A DNA stretch of 64,000 bases from Lepidodermella squamata. Its lineage: Eukaryota > Gastrotricha. Location: NCBI GenBank assembly GCA_047495785.1, contig JBLDXI010000002.1, forward strand, positions 682,001-746,000, written 5' to 3'. Positions 44,675 to 55,758 of the stretch are shown piece by piece (the first letter of the stretch is position 1; each line of letters opens with the position of its first letter). The translations under genes were made by a program, and so were the position numbers. The notes under the pieces were generated by a model, which did not search any database, was not told the origin of the DNA, and worked only from the letters and a program-made list of their open reading frames with translations.

Positions 44675-47600
44675 ATGGCCAGAATTTTGGTGTTGCTGAT
44701 TATGGCCTCAAGTCAGTGATTTAATTTTTCCGAGCATTTAATGTTCAGAAAATTGCTATTACAGGTTGCCAAGCTCAGACGCCCGTGCCTCAAACCAGTT
44801 TGATGCCGTTGTCAGGGTCGTACCAGACCTACAACTTCGTTTCCTCTCTGTCCTTTGATACAACAACGTATGCGCCAACTGTGACCAACTGGGATACTCG
44901 ATTAAGCGGAGCGACGATTAAATCAACAGGTGTGCAGCTGACACTCACAGGCGTTCAAGCAAATCAAGGCGCTTTTGCGTCCCGGAACCGTATCAGCAGT
45001 GCATCTGGCCTTAATTGGCGCGTCGAAGCCGGCATCTCTACTAATGTGACTGCTGGTAGTGTTTGCGGGTTGTTGGGCATCGCAATCACAGATATAGCAT
45101 CACCTCCAGTTCTCAGTAAGTTCTTAGTTATGCTCAGGATGATTCATCAGATGACATCAGACGTAGCGAACTTTAGAAAAAATTATGAATTTCCTAGCAT
45201 TCGCTCGAAAATGCTGAACTGTGAAGCATAGGGAAGCTTTGGCATAGATATTCCCAGGTTTTAATGAAACTTTTGAGAATTTTCGGCTATTCTTGGGCAT
45301 TTTGATGCAGGTTACATTCTGAAGGATGATTGCTGATTTTTGTTCCAGATCCTGACAATACCATTTCGAATTATTGGGGTCATTACTATTGGCATCAACT
45401 GTGCACGAACGGGACAGCTTATGCTTCGGCGATTAGCCAGTCATCGGCTCGAAGTTCTTTCTCGCCGCCTGGAGCAACTTCTGACTTGCCAACATGCGCG
45501 GAGTGTGCTATGAACATCATCATGGTGAAACGGTTCCAACTTCTCATGCAGCTAGTTGGCGGTGAAATTACGGTATTTTAGACTGTTAACCATTCAAACG
45601 AAGTTTTTCAATCCCAAGTGTTCCCAAGGTCGCTCTGTTTCCAGACAACCTTGCTACGCCGATATTTTGCATATCTCGTGCCACTGTTGCAAGCACGACT
45701 GCTCTCATTGCAAGTGGGAATGCAGTTTTCACCCTGATCGGATTGTACGGGCAAGCTGCTTCAATAACTGTCGAACAGTTCTACTACTTCGAACTTTCCA
45801 ATTCTGGCGGAGTTTATCGTGAGTTTTCAAGATTTGAGCCACCAGTTTCTTTAAATATTTCATTTTAGCAATATCCATTTCGTCCCCGAATTCCCATTTG
45901 TTCCCAGTGCCGCGGAATGTCTCTTGGATTTATGATTCAACCCTTTCTTACAATGCAACAACCCTGGCTACTTCTAGTAATTTTAAGCCTCCGAATTTTT
46001 GCGGATTTTTGTTCATTTTTTGATCACAGATTTCCCTTACCAGCCGTTATATTCAGCTGCAAATAGTTCAACGGTCCTTGTGGCCACTGGGCCAGGCACA
46101 GGAGCATTTTTGAGCAAAAATGTGAGCAGAAATTCCAACTTGAAGCGAAACGGAAAAACAGCATTAAGGAGGACTATTTTTGTTAATTATCTGCTCTTTA
46201 TTCTTCTTGCAGGCTATACCTACTATCTACAGCGGTTTTCGATTCGAGGCCGACTTGACGCTCAGTTCCTTCACCCCAGCTGCCTCATCCATTGGGCTTG
46301 GTACGATGCTTGCCTTCTCCATTGTTGACAGCTCTGTCAAGCCTATAAACTTCCGTGAGTTCTTAGACCTTAGACCGAGAATATTAGGATTTCAATAGTG
46401 GATTTTAATAGTGGCAGCCAATGCAACTTCATCTTTCGCGCCCTATTACGCTATGACCGTGATTTTCCGTTTGTCGAGTTCGAGCTTCTTCGGCATATTG
46501 TACCAAAGCTCATGGACAAGCAATTACAGCACGTCGAGCGCCCTAACGCAGTGTTCGACATGCACAGGCCGATTGGACGCGAGCTCAATCAGACAGGCTC
46601 GTATCGTTGTTCAGTACTACAACGATCGCCTGTCTATTTCTTTCTGGCCAGTTTCGAGCACCTACCCCTTCGTTTGCATGACTCATGTTGCCCTTCCTGG
46701 TTTCGGCAATGTTCTAACCTATGGCAAGAATTACTTGCAAATCACAGAGTTGTGGACCGATCATCAAGCTCCGATATCTGTCGACAATTTTTCGTTCTTC
46801 AATCTTTACAAAGGTAAGCTTTGGGAATATCTAAAATTGAGTTGAAGCAAGCAAAATTTAGGAACAATGCCAACAACTGCTGGGACGACTTCGACCCAAG
46901 CCCCGACAACTACGGCTGCACTTATGCCGAATCAAAACGGCTTTCCTGTCCCGGCTTTGGTCGACGGAAACGCCATTCCTTTGGTCGAGATTACCGATTT
47001 GCTAGACTGCCGCAATATCCAGCCCTCAGTACGAGCCCCAGACCCAAGTCGGGCTACTAAAGTGTACATGTCATTCACAATGGATCGTTTGTTAGGCATC
47101 GAAGATCTGGACGAAACCATCTCAATAACCTCGACCATCTACCTGGTTTGGGGGGTTGAAACTTGCGCTTCCAATATCACGGCGCCGAATGTTACAGAGC
47201 GCGAGAGACTTGTAGTCACTGAAAGTAGCAAAGTCTGGCATCCAACTGCTTTATTCGCCAATTCAAGCAATGACGTATATCTACAGTCGAGCCAGTTTGG
47301 CGATGATATGCAAATCCTATTTCTACCAGGGTCCGCTTATCGCCAACTCTATTTCTATTGGACCCGCATCGGAACTTTGAATTCGAAGTGCGAGTTGAAT
47401 TTACGGAAATTTCCGTTCGACAGCCAAACCTGTGACTTCACGTTCGTACTGAAAGAGCCGAGTCAGTTTGTTATTTTCGGTGATGTCAAGGTCAAGACGC
47501 CGTATCTATCACCGAATAACCAATGGATCCTCAAAACGACTACGACTGACGTTGGTCTTATCGAATCAGCCATAGTTCGAAACGGCTTTTCGAGTTTTGC

Positions 47601-48039
47601 AAAAATAAGTTTCTATTTCGACCGAAATCCGAGTTATCACATGAATAACCTACTCGCCCCGTGTTTCATTCTGATAATTCTGGTAATTGGGTCGTTTTTA
47701 ATGCCGCCAAGCTCCCCGGATCGGCCTGTGATTTGCTCGACGATTCTGCTAGCTTTCGTCGTAGCGCAGTCAGACGTTTTGAAGGAAGTTCCTCACACCT
47801 CGCAGCGAATTCTTCTGGCTGAATACTTGAGCTTTTTCACTGGCCTGACAGCCTCTGTTACCCTGTACCACATGGGGATGTGCTGGTTTTCGAAATCGAC
47901 TAAGGAAAACCAATACCGTATAACGGTCTTCAGCCGGTTTGGTACAACTGCAGAACGCGGTTTGGACCTCGGCGCATTCCTGCTTACGTTCGACTTCTTC
48001 TTGATCATTAATGCGTACAGCTTCTCGATTTTCTTGTGA
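44675..48039 (+). CDS. Lectin-Cys-loop receptor fusion: two lectin-like domains plus ligand-gated channel
   Basis: Nine exons join in consistent phase: 44675-44711, 44765-45115, 45349-45572, 45629-45818, 45869-45976, 46030-46121, 46213-46354, 46412-46813 and 46862-48039, about 907 residues. Signal peptide MARILVLLIMASSCQA. Domain 1 (about 20-270) and domain 2 (about 305-515) are tandem repeats of one beta-sandwich (GAFASRN/GAFLSKN; NWRVEAGIS/GFRFEADLT; IAITDIA/AFSIVDSS; GLYGQAASITVEQF/ELWTDHQAPISVDNF) related to lectins A and B. A Thr-rich linker (TTAGTTSTQAPTTTAA) leads into a full Cys-loop channel: WHPTALFANSSNDVYLQS, Cys-loop 47389-47433, M1 APCFILIILVIGSFLMPP, M2 ILLAFVVAQSDVLKEVP, M3, short loop, M4. 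The channel part has no signal peptide of its own, supporting one gene. The alternative is two genes, with a cryptic start at 46867. Confidence 0.78.
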
Positions 48040-48877
48040 ATCTGCAGCAAAGTTTGACGCAAACAAATTCCTATGATTTATGATGAGACGTCTTTGAATT
48101 AAGTTAGGCTTATTATTTACCACAGCTATCTAAGCTGAGCTGACAGGCTCCCTGGAAAAAATTAAAAATATTAATGCTAAATAAAACTCACCGATGTTTT
48201 ATTGAGGTAGGTTGCAGCAGATTAATAGGTCAAGAAAAAAACTTAGCAAGATCGACATAATAAGTTGTTCACGGTCTATTGCAGCTGTAGTGGAAAGCGC
48301 CCCGCCAACTCAAAGGATTGCCGTTGGCGTTGGCCCTATGCCAGATGAATCGCACATTGTGTAAAATTCTTAACAACTGGGATTTTTCAGCGAAAATGTC
48401 TTAGTTAGAATTACTCGAATCGGGAAAAAGCACAATATAGAAATAGCAGCTGGCCTAAAACTGAGGCTGGGAAACGATCGATGCGGCTAAACTGAACAAA
48501 ATTCTTTAACAGTTTGAGACAGTCACGAGAAACGTTCTTGCTATAGAAAAAAAAATTAACTCTTATTCTATGAGTAGCCAGAAAAATCAAATAAACCAGA
48601 AAATTATTTATCCAGTAGGTTCTTTTCAGGCTTAACCTTAATTTTTATTTCGGAGTTCAATCGCGGAAAATGGGAGACACAGTATCTCAAAAACTCATTT
48701 CTCAAGATGTAAGATGGATTCACAGCTCAAAACGCCATTTCGTTCTATAAAGAGTAAAAGAAAGTAAACAAAGGATGAATCAGTAATTAGCCAAGCCTAT
48801 AGCTGTTCTGTCAGGCCTACACCAGTTACATTGAACGGCGGAGAGAGGTCACTTTGATTTTTTTCTTCCAAGCAGCT
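48040..48877. other. Intergenic
   Basis: Spacer of about 840 bp before the secreted ankyrin gene. Nothing recognised beyond AT-rich sequence with an AATAAA near 48180. Confidence 0.4.
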
Positions 48878-49587
48878 ATGTCTTTTTACGCTAAATTATT
48901 TACTCTGGTTCTTTTTATTGGGGTACTCCAGTCGGTAAATAATACTTCTGCAGGACGTACTCCAAAGAGAAATTGCACATCGGGATATTTAGAGTCTCGC
49001 ACTACCCAAGTTTATAAGACAAATGGAAGTTCACTTATCATCAACGCTACTACCCAGGAGCCTTCAACCACTAGGCTTGATCAGGTTTGCATTCCTGTAA
49101 AATCAGTGAATATTTTCCTAATTTCGAGCAGCAAGCACAGCGAGATCTGGACAATCGAATGATAAGAGCTGCGAACCAAGGCAATCTTAGCCAAGTCATA
49201 CTGTTGGTGGAAAGCGGCGCTAATGTGGATGCTGACGACGACTATCCAGGCGGGAGTGCTTTATCAGCAGCCGCAGCTAGGAGCAATCTAGAAATGATGG
49301 AATATCTACTCAAAAAAGGAGCCAGAGTCGATCATGGCTCCTTCCACGGATTCACACCCTTGATGTCGGCGGCCTATTCTGGGAATTTGACTGCTGTGAA
49401 GATGTTGGTGGAGGCTGGAGCGAAGATCGATCTGAGGGCTGGTTCCCACTGTGGAGCAGGCTGGTGCGACTATCACACGGCGTTAATGGTTGCTGCTCGT
49501 GGCAATAACCAAGCTGTTTTCAACTACTTGCTTAGCAAAGGAGCAAGTAAAACAGGCTGTAACTACAGTCTTTGCAAACAAAGTTAA
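48878..49587 (+). CDS. Ankyrin-repeat protein with signal peptide
   Basis: Exons 48878-49084 and 49129-49587 (intron of 44 nt, GATCAG|GTTTGC..TTTCGAG; an acceptor 3 nt later would also keep frame), about 221 residues. The N-terminus MSFYAKLFTLVLFIGVLQSV looks like a signal peptide, followed by a basic, Ser/Thr/Asn-rich segment of 45 residues with glycosylation sites, and four ankyrin repeats (ALSAAAARSNLEMMEYLLKK, PLMSAAYSGNLTAVKMLVEA, ALMVAARGNNQAVFNYLLSK). The last repeats carry several Cys (SHCGAGWCDY, TGCNYSLCKQ), which suits an extracellular protein. It is not closely similar to the 0-7 kb ankyrin genes. A secreted ankyrin protein is unusual for an animal; the second exon alone could instead be a cytosolic protein. 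Confidence 0.7.
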
Positions 49588-49847
49588 CAAGCAAAGCTGT
49601 CTGAAGAACACCATGAACGATCCTAACTCATTTTGAAGCGAAGCTTAAGTATAGGTTAGGAATAAATGAATGAGAAAAAATGAAACCATTAGAGGGGAAA
49701 TCTCAGCTTACTAAGATTCCCCTCGAATGGTCTGAACATTTTCTCCGGAAATGAAGGATGAAGATTCATAAAACTCGTCCCAATCTAGTGCAAAGGTTCA
49801 ATTGCTTGAAGCGCTTACGCTATATTTTATTTTGATGAAATGACGCG

Positions 49848-50798
49848 TTACAAAATGGTGCAATTGTCACAATCACAATCACAATCGCAGTCGTTGCAAC
49901 AGTCACAAGATGCACAAGATACGTCATCGCAATCGCAATCACAGCCTCCACTATCTGCATCACAGTTTGCATCCATATCGAAGCGTTCAACTGCTGGCGC
50001 CGATTCTACGCCAGTTTCTACGGCACCCGGAGCCGCCTCATGCACCGAGCATTTTGTTGCACGAACGGAACTTGCGTCTGAGCTTCGTTTTTCGGCGAAT
50101 AGAAAGTTCACAGTCAACACCGGACTTTCTGCGTTAGTAATAGACATCGACCTAGACTCAGGCCTGGAATTCTGTCTGGAAGTTTTTGAAGTTCCCTTAA
50201 CGAAAATATTTGAATTCGGCATTTCGTTGACGTAGGCCATAACTTGTTTTCTGAGAGGACCTTCCGCCCAGCCTGAAATTGACACGAAAACAAGTTTCCT
50301 CTCGCAATAATCCAACAATTTCGAACAACCATCAGATGCTAGATTCTCTACTGAGTTCAGATCAAAGGTATGGGAATCGACTACGGCAAGAATAAGGCGT
50401 TTGCTGCATATAGGGCCGAAAACCTTTTCCAGGGTCCATTTGAAGCTTTCAAAAGTCCTCGGCGCCATTTCAGCGATTAGCGTCTTATCCATTACGTACA
50501 AAATGCAACGAACGCCGTCGCTTAAAATGTTTTCCAAGTCAGGTCGAGCTGATTTTATATCGCTTATTTCGAAGAGGTTTTTGATATCGGTGATTGAGAG
50601 GTCGTGTTTTCTTGATACGGTTTTTCTTGCGTCAAACGGTTCACTTGAGCGAAGGGTTCGAATTGCCACTCCTTCATCGCCTTGGCATAACAATCTCGAA
50701 ACGGTGCTTTTTGATGGACCTGAAATTTTCGGAAATCAAAACTCGAAAAAAACGAGTTTAGTCTTACCATTTTTTCCTATTAAGAGAATTTCCAACAT
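49848..50798 (-). CDS. AIG1/GIMAP-like GTPase with Cys-Asp tail and CaaX box
   Basis: Exons 50768-50798 and 49848-50719 (AAATG|GTAAGA..TTTCAG), about 300 residues. The first exon supplies MLEILLIGKNG and the second PSKSTVSRLL, together a P-loop GKNGPSKST; the usual Gly before Lys-Ser is Ser. Later ILYVMDKT, the RTFESFKWTLEKVFG helix and RLILAVVDSHTFDL parallel the switch and G4 regions of the AIG1/GIMAP/Toc34 group, but a clean TKxD is not visible, so GTP binding may be altered. The C-terminal 40 residues are almost all Cys and Asp (CDADSGGCDCDCDD, CDCDCDCDNCTIL), encoded by a hexanucleotide-like repeat, and end in CTIL, a CaaX prenylation signal (Leu favours geranylgeranyl). Membrane anchoring is therefore likely. 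The family acts in immune-cell survival and organelle dynamics. Confidence 0.68.
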
Positions 50799-51119
50799 TT
50801 TTCTTGCAATTTTAGGACTGAACACGGGTGTTTAATTGAGGATTCGGGAAGAGAGATAAATTGTTATCATTGAAAATACTTTTCACAGCAGTCAGACGTT
50901 GATAAGAGTGAAAATTTTCCTGAACATAGATAATATAAAAAAATTATCTTTTCAGGATTCGCTACGCTGTAAAAGTGACTCAGTGTCTGTCAATTTTTAT
51001 TTTTTGTCCATGAAAAATTAGCGCAATAATTTATTGGGAAAATGATAAAAAAAGATCTGTCAAATTTGACATTTAGTGATTTACATCTGAATTCTCACGA
51101 TTTTATACAGATATTGTTC
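50799..51119. other. Intergenic
   Basis: About 320 bp holding the GTPase promoter side and the 3' flank of the next sushi gene. Nothing else seen. Confidence 0.4.
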
Positions 51120-52310
51120 TTATTTGGTGTTGCATAGTCCCTGGCATATAGGATTAAGGATCAGCGCTAGTAGGACGATGACGATAATGAGCAGGACACC
51201 GCCGACTACGGCAACAATAATAATGGGCACGTGGAGTTCGGAAACTGCAGAAGTTGTAGCTTCAGGACCTTGGTAGTAGACCACCTTGTCGATGTATGAT
51301 GTGACGATAATTTCGCGAGGCGTTACTGCGTGGTTGTTGAGTTCGTAATTAGGATCTAAAATGAGTATAATATTATAAAATTAAAAGAAACCAGTTGTAA
51401 TATGCGCAAGCCGGGATATTTGTCCGAAATCAGGTCAACATGTTGTATTTTCGAACAATATCTGGCAACAATCAAACTGATAGCAAACTGATTTAATGCA
51501 TTGTTCACTGTTATCAAAGCTAATAAGTTTCGCCATTGGCCATTTTTCGAAATAAGCAAGTTTTTGACTTAGAAGTTATTTGAAAAATGTCTCCAATAAG
51601 GTCAAATTAAATACTTTACAAATTCAAGCAATTAGGAGTGGAAACGTGATGTTGGAGGTCTTAAAAAAAATTCGATAAAATTAGGAAAATCGGATTTCAT
51701 TGGCCTGATTTCCTAACTTCCCTGTAATTTCCCGAAATTTGTGTTGAAATATTTTGTTAATTTATAACCGAAAATAATTAGGAAAAATGACTAGAGAAAT
51801 AGAGTTTGGTGAGAGGATGAAGTTTTCAAAGTGAAAAATTGATAACCTCTTATGCAATACCGCTGCGGGGGAATATCGTAAGCCCATTTGCCGTCCACTC
51901 GGCAGAAAATTGAGTAACTGACTCTTTCCGACAGCTTGTAACCCTCGTTGCAATAGACAGTTCGTCTCGATCCAGCTGAGGACGCGCCGTAATTTACGTA
52001 TCCATTAGGAATCAATGGCTCTCCGCAATCTACATTTCATCCATTTATTTATCATTATTTTTAAATTTTAAATTAAATCTAACCTACAGGATCAGGTGTT
52101 GTCCTTCTGCCTAGAAAATAATTGAATGATATTTTCTTGGAATATTTCCAAAAATTTACTTCTTGGCGTAGAATTCGCGAGCCATCCTTGTCTATTGATA
52201 GGTCGCCTTTGAACACCAGAAGCGTCGTCCTGATCCGATTGAGCTCGAATGGCAAAAGCAAAGTATGCGAAACTAACCAATGTCCCGAGAAAATTCGCCT
52301 TCAAAATCAT
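51120..52310 (-). CDS. Single-sushi type I membrane protein (minus cluster, gene 1)
   Basis: Exons 52160-52310, 52084-52110 (27 nt), 51847-52029 and 51120-51355, all joining in phase 1, about 198 residues. Signal peptide MILKANFLGTLVSFAYFAFA, a short stalk (NSTPRSRRTTPDPVD), one sushi domain in a 183-nt exon (CGEPLIPNGYVNYG, VYCNEGYKLS, IFCRVDGKW, RYC), then a last exon with a stalk and membrane helix (IIIVAVVGGVLLIIVIVLLA) and a short tail ending LCNTK. The frame upstream of 52310 opens only through TTG, so the ATG at 52308-52310 is preferred. The stalk microexon is small, but its phase and splice sites fit. Confidence 0.78.
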
Positions 52311-52435
52311 ATTTTCCAACTAAAATTTAACAAAATTGATATAAAAAAAAATATTTTTTAATTGAAAATAAAATGCTATATGAGGAGAGATGGCTGATGA
52401 GTTATCCTTCTGTTTCTCGACCTAACAAAATTTTA

Positions 52436-54271
52436 CTAAATCGGCTGCGTTCGGCAGCAAAGCACAGGCGCTAATAATAGGACGATTAGAACTACGAGGA
52501 GTATGAGAAGAATTCCGGCGACTATGCTAATAGCTGTTAGAACCGTATGGTCGGTTTTGTAACGCTCGGCCACTTTAGGATCCTGCGTCGTCGAGAGCGG
52601 GACTCGTTCTGTTCGGATAATTTCAACTACTCGAACTGCTGGCCACATGTCCATTTTACTGGTCGTTTTCGGTACATCTCGAGCTGAAAATTTAAAAATT
52701 TCAAGAAAAATTGTTGAACATTTTGAAAATTGAAAAAATGCTTCAAATTTCAAGTTTTTAAAGCATATTTCGAATGTCTTCGAACTCACAGCTACGGCAA
52801 ACTGCTGAATAAGTCCAGATGCCGTCTTTGCTGCATAGGGCTGTAACATCGCCCTCATCAAATGGGACCAGAGTGTAACCCGGTTCGCAAATTATACGCC
52901 GCCGTGACCCAATATAAGACGAACCAGCGCCAAGATAGCCATTGTCAATACCAGCTTCAGGTCCACAAGTCATCTCTAATATGAAAGAAAATATGAAAAA
53001 AATCCAAAATTATGACAAAATATTTAATCTTTACATTTGATCAATTAAATTAAATCAAAAATGAAATTTGAAATTTCCTAATAATTATTAGAAAATTCCA
53101 AAAATAATCAGCTTTCAGCTTTCATCGAAGAAATCTACTCAACCTTACAGGGACTCTATTCGAGGTGATTCCATGAAATTACGTGCCTTGTTTGGGATCG
53201 GCATCTCTAGACGGCTGGACAGGTACGCAAGCCGCGGAGTAGGACCAAACTCCGTCTTCTTCGCACAGCGCAGTTGCGTCCATGTCATCGCCGAGTGACA
53301 ACCGAAAGCCAGGCGAGCAGATAATAGCCCGCCGCGACCCAACAGCTGTAGGCCCGTTGCCTAGGTAACCATCACCGATACTTGCCGATTGTGCGCATTG
53401 AATTTGCTTGACACCTATATTATGAAAATCAAATTAAATTAGCCATTTACCATTAAACTAATTGAAGCGGATCCCAGAAGATGCGCAACTATTTTTGAAT
53501 TTGGCATATAGCGTCGCGCAAACTGAAGTAGCGCACTCTCGCGTCGCGCAAAATGGTGTGCGCAAATAAAGTCGCGCAGACGGGAATCACCCGGCAACTT
53601 TTCGTTGGAAATTCGATTAATTTAAAAAAATTAAACCTACCAAGAGAAAATCCCATCTTTTTCCCGCGATTTAACCAAGAAATTAAAAATTTGCCGAAGA
53701 AAAGCCGGAAACCCCGATGGTAACTGGTTCGGTAATTTTCGGTATTTTACCCGGTTAGGACCATATTTTTCTAAAAATTTTCTGTCCATAAGATGTGCAG
53801 TCAGGGTTTCTGGACCCTTTTCTTTGCTTGTGTTACTCATGGAACACGCTGTAGTGGACATAATAAAAAATATGTATTAAAATTTGAAATATCTGTAATT
53901 TGAAATTTGAAAAAATCATAAATTGTGGATGATCAATTTGGAATTCAAATTAAAAATGGAAATCTTTACCAGGTCTTGCCGTGGTTTTTGCTCTTGGCGT
54001 TGAAGGCTCGATTGGTTCTGGTTTTATTGTGGGCTTTGCCGTAGTTCTTCTCGAGACTTTTTCGAACAATACCAAATTTTCGTACTTATTCATCATTTTC
54101 CACAAACCTGTTCCTATCCTTCGCCTAGTAACAGGGTCTATTATACCAAAAAAAAATATTTTTAATAGAATTCATATAGTTACTATCGAAAAACGAACTG
54201 TCAATATAATCCTGGGCTAGAACGGTCCGATCAAGCGTTGCGAGGAGTATCATAAAAAGCGCTGCGCCCAT
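52436..54271 (-). CDS. Two-sushi type I membrane protein (minus cluster, gene 2)
   Basis: Exons 54184-54271, 53970-54137, 53227-53414, 52790-52973 and 52436-52683, about 291 residues. Signal peptide MGAALFMILLATLDRTVLA; a basic then Pro/Thr-rich stalk (RRTTAKPTIKPEPIEPSTPR); sushi 1 (CAQSASIGDGYLGNG to SAAC); sushi 2 (CGPEAGIDNGYLGAG to SAVC); membrane helix (LTAISIVAGILLILLVVLIV) and a tail ending CCRTQPI. The two sushi domains resemble each other closely (GYLG.G, IGSRRRIIC/VGSRRAIIC) and arose by exon duplication. The donor after sushi 1 is uncertain: I used GC|GTACCT, the only type that keeps phase 0 with the next exon; a better-looking GTAAGG further on lies behind an in-frame stop. Confidence 0.7.
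53625..53850 (+). repeat. Dispersed repeat family 2, copy 3
   Basis: CTACCAAGAGAAAATCCCAT, then TGGTTCGGTAATTTTCGGTA and finally GTTACTCATGGAACACGCTG. It lies within an intron of the two-sushi gene; closest relative is the copy at 35836-36175. Confidence 0.6.
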
Positions 54272-54792
54272 CGTGAACGGGGTCACCTGGCATACGCGCA
54301 TGATGACCTGAGATATGAATTACACGTTTTAATATCGCGATCTTTCCTTGATAAGATGCGGATCTCAACTCGTGTCTCCAGTGCACAGGATACGCATACG
54401 CGCACGAGTAGGGGTAAACATGTGATAATCCCCGCGCGCGAGCTGTCATGCGAGGCGCGCCACCTTAACGGTCGTGTTTTTTCACACACAAAAAAATAAC
54501 GCGCATTTTTCATTTATCACACATTAACACGATACACGCGTGCGTTTAACAATAATTATTTATTTTTTATTATCACAAATTATATCGAAGCTTGCTTCAA
54601 ATTGTCAAAACCTGGCTCTCTTTTTGCGGCTGTTGTTAACATCGGCGGTCTCAAAAAAAACAATTAAAGGAATATTAGTGGATCTTTATTTTCGTCTTAT
54701 ATAATTAATATTGTACAAAATAATGCGATGTCCGGATCTTTGTTTACACTATTTGCGATAACAGCATATTTTACGCTATAATTTTAGTCACC
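54272..54792. other. Intergenic
   Basis: Spacer of about 520 bp upstream of the two-sushi gene, with CG-rich alternations (CCCCGCGCGCGAGC) near 54431-54444. No gene recognised. Confidence 0.4.
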
Positions 54793-55458
54793 TCACGAGG
54801 CCGGTTGTTGGAAAATCCCTGCTATCGCGGAAGAAATGCCGGTTATTACGACGAAAATGACAACGCCAACTATGATCCAAGCCCAAAATGGAACGCCAAC
54901 TTGATCAGTCGCTTCGGTTTTTTCAAATTCCGAGGTCTCATCGATTCTCACAGCTCTTAGATCATTCTCTGAAAATTCTGAAATTAAAAAAAATAATTAA
55001 ATTTTAAATAGAAAAATTTAATAAAAATTTCAATTTTTGAACTCACTTTTTGCGCACCGTGCCGTCCAGTCCCAATGGCCAGTCAATCGGCAGGTCAAAT
55101 AAATGTCCCCGCCAGGTGCGACAACCCGGTAATAGCCGTCCTTGCAGTAGATAATTCTCTGATCACCTATTTTTGACCCACCCTCCAATACGTAGCCGTC
55201 ATTAATTACTGGTATCGGCCCACACTCAGAATCGCCGCTATTTCGATCAAAATCGAGTTCCCCTATTTCAGGAAAAAAATTACCTAAAAATATTTAAATT
55301 AATTAAAGTCACAAACTTGGCCCATCGATGTTCTCAATCGTTAAATTGTTGAGTTGTTCGAAGTTCGATAAATATCGATTGGTGTGGCGGAAAATGCCTA
55401 GGCATTTGTCTTTCGAGAAAATTGCCAAGAAAATTAGAGCAACGCGAATTGCCTTCAT
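54793..55458 (-). CDS. Single-sushi type I membrane protein (minus cluster, gene 3)
   Basis: Exons 55317-55458, 55047-55262 and 54793-54968, phase 1 joins, about 177 residues. Signal peptide MKAIRVALIFLAIFSKDKCL, a stalk, a sushi domain (ECGPIPVINDGYVLEGG, IIYCKDGYYRV, LTCRLTGHWDWTARC), then an acidic linker and membrane helix (FWAWIIVGVVIFVVITGISS), ending QQPAS. The first donor (CCAA|GTTTGT) is weak but keeps phase. It shows the same exon plan as its neighbours: signal exon, sushi exon, anchor exon. Confidence 0.75.
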
Positions 55459-55758
55459 TTTTTTCAGCGAGTATTTATGAATGGCATAGCAGCAGCTGTG
55501 GAATTTATCCCGCGGCCGGAACGTGCTGATAGCCTCAAGTCAAAGCAAACTTGAGACAATTGTTTAAACAATCTCAGTAAATTGCCGGAATTTTTTCGCG
55601 CAAAATGAACAATTATATGCGCAAGTTTTCTTAGTTTATTTCTCTGACACAATAGCTTATATAACGACGTTGGCGGCATCAAAAATTACAATGATGATAT
55701 AATAATAATAATAATGAGTGTATAATTTTTCTTGAAATTTCTCTCGCGTTTTTGTTCA
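55459..55758. other. Spacer upstream of sushi gene 3
   Basis: 300 bp with a short run of AATAATAAT near 55702-55714. No gene recognised. Confidence 0.35.

Noticed and set aside
46867-48039. Receptor 2 as a stand-alone gene starting at the ATG 46867
   Set aside because: That ATG begins a Thr-rich linker without a signal peptide, and the preceding exon joins in phase across a canonical intron, so the long fused model is better supported.
49861-49960. Possible CRISPR-like array
   Set aside because: A short hexanucleotide repeat without spacers, within a eukaryotic coding exon.
49840-50235. Plus-strand Gln/Ser-rich open frame
   Set aside because: It is the complement of the Cys-Asp repeat tail of the GTPase gene and has no independent support.
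53145-53226. Extension of sushi 1 exon to a GTAAGG donor near 53150
   Set aside because: An in-frame TAA lies before that donor, so the weaker GTACCT site was used in the model.
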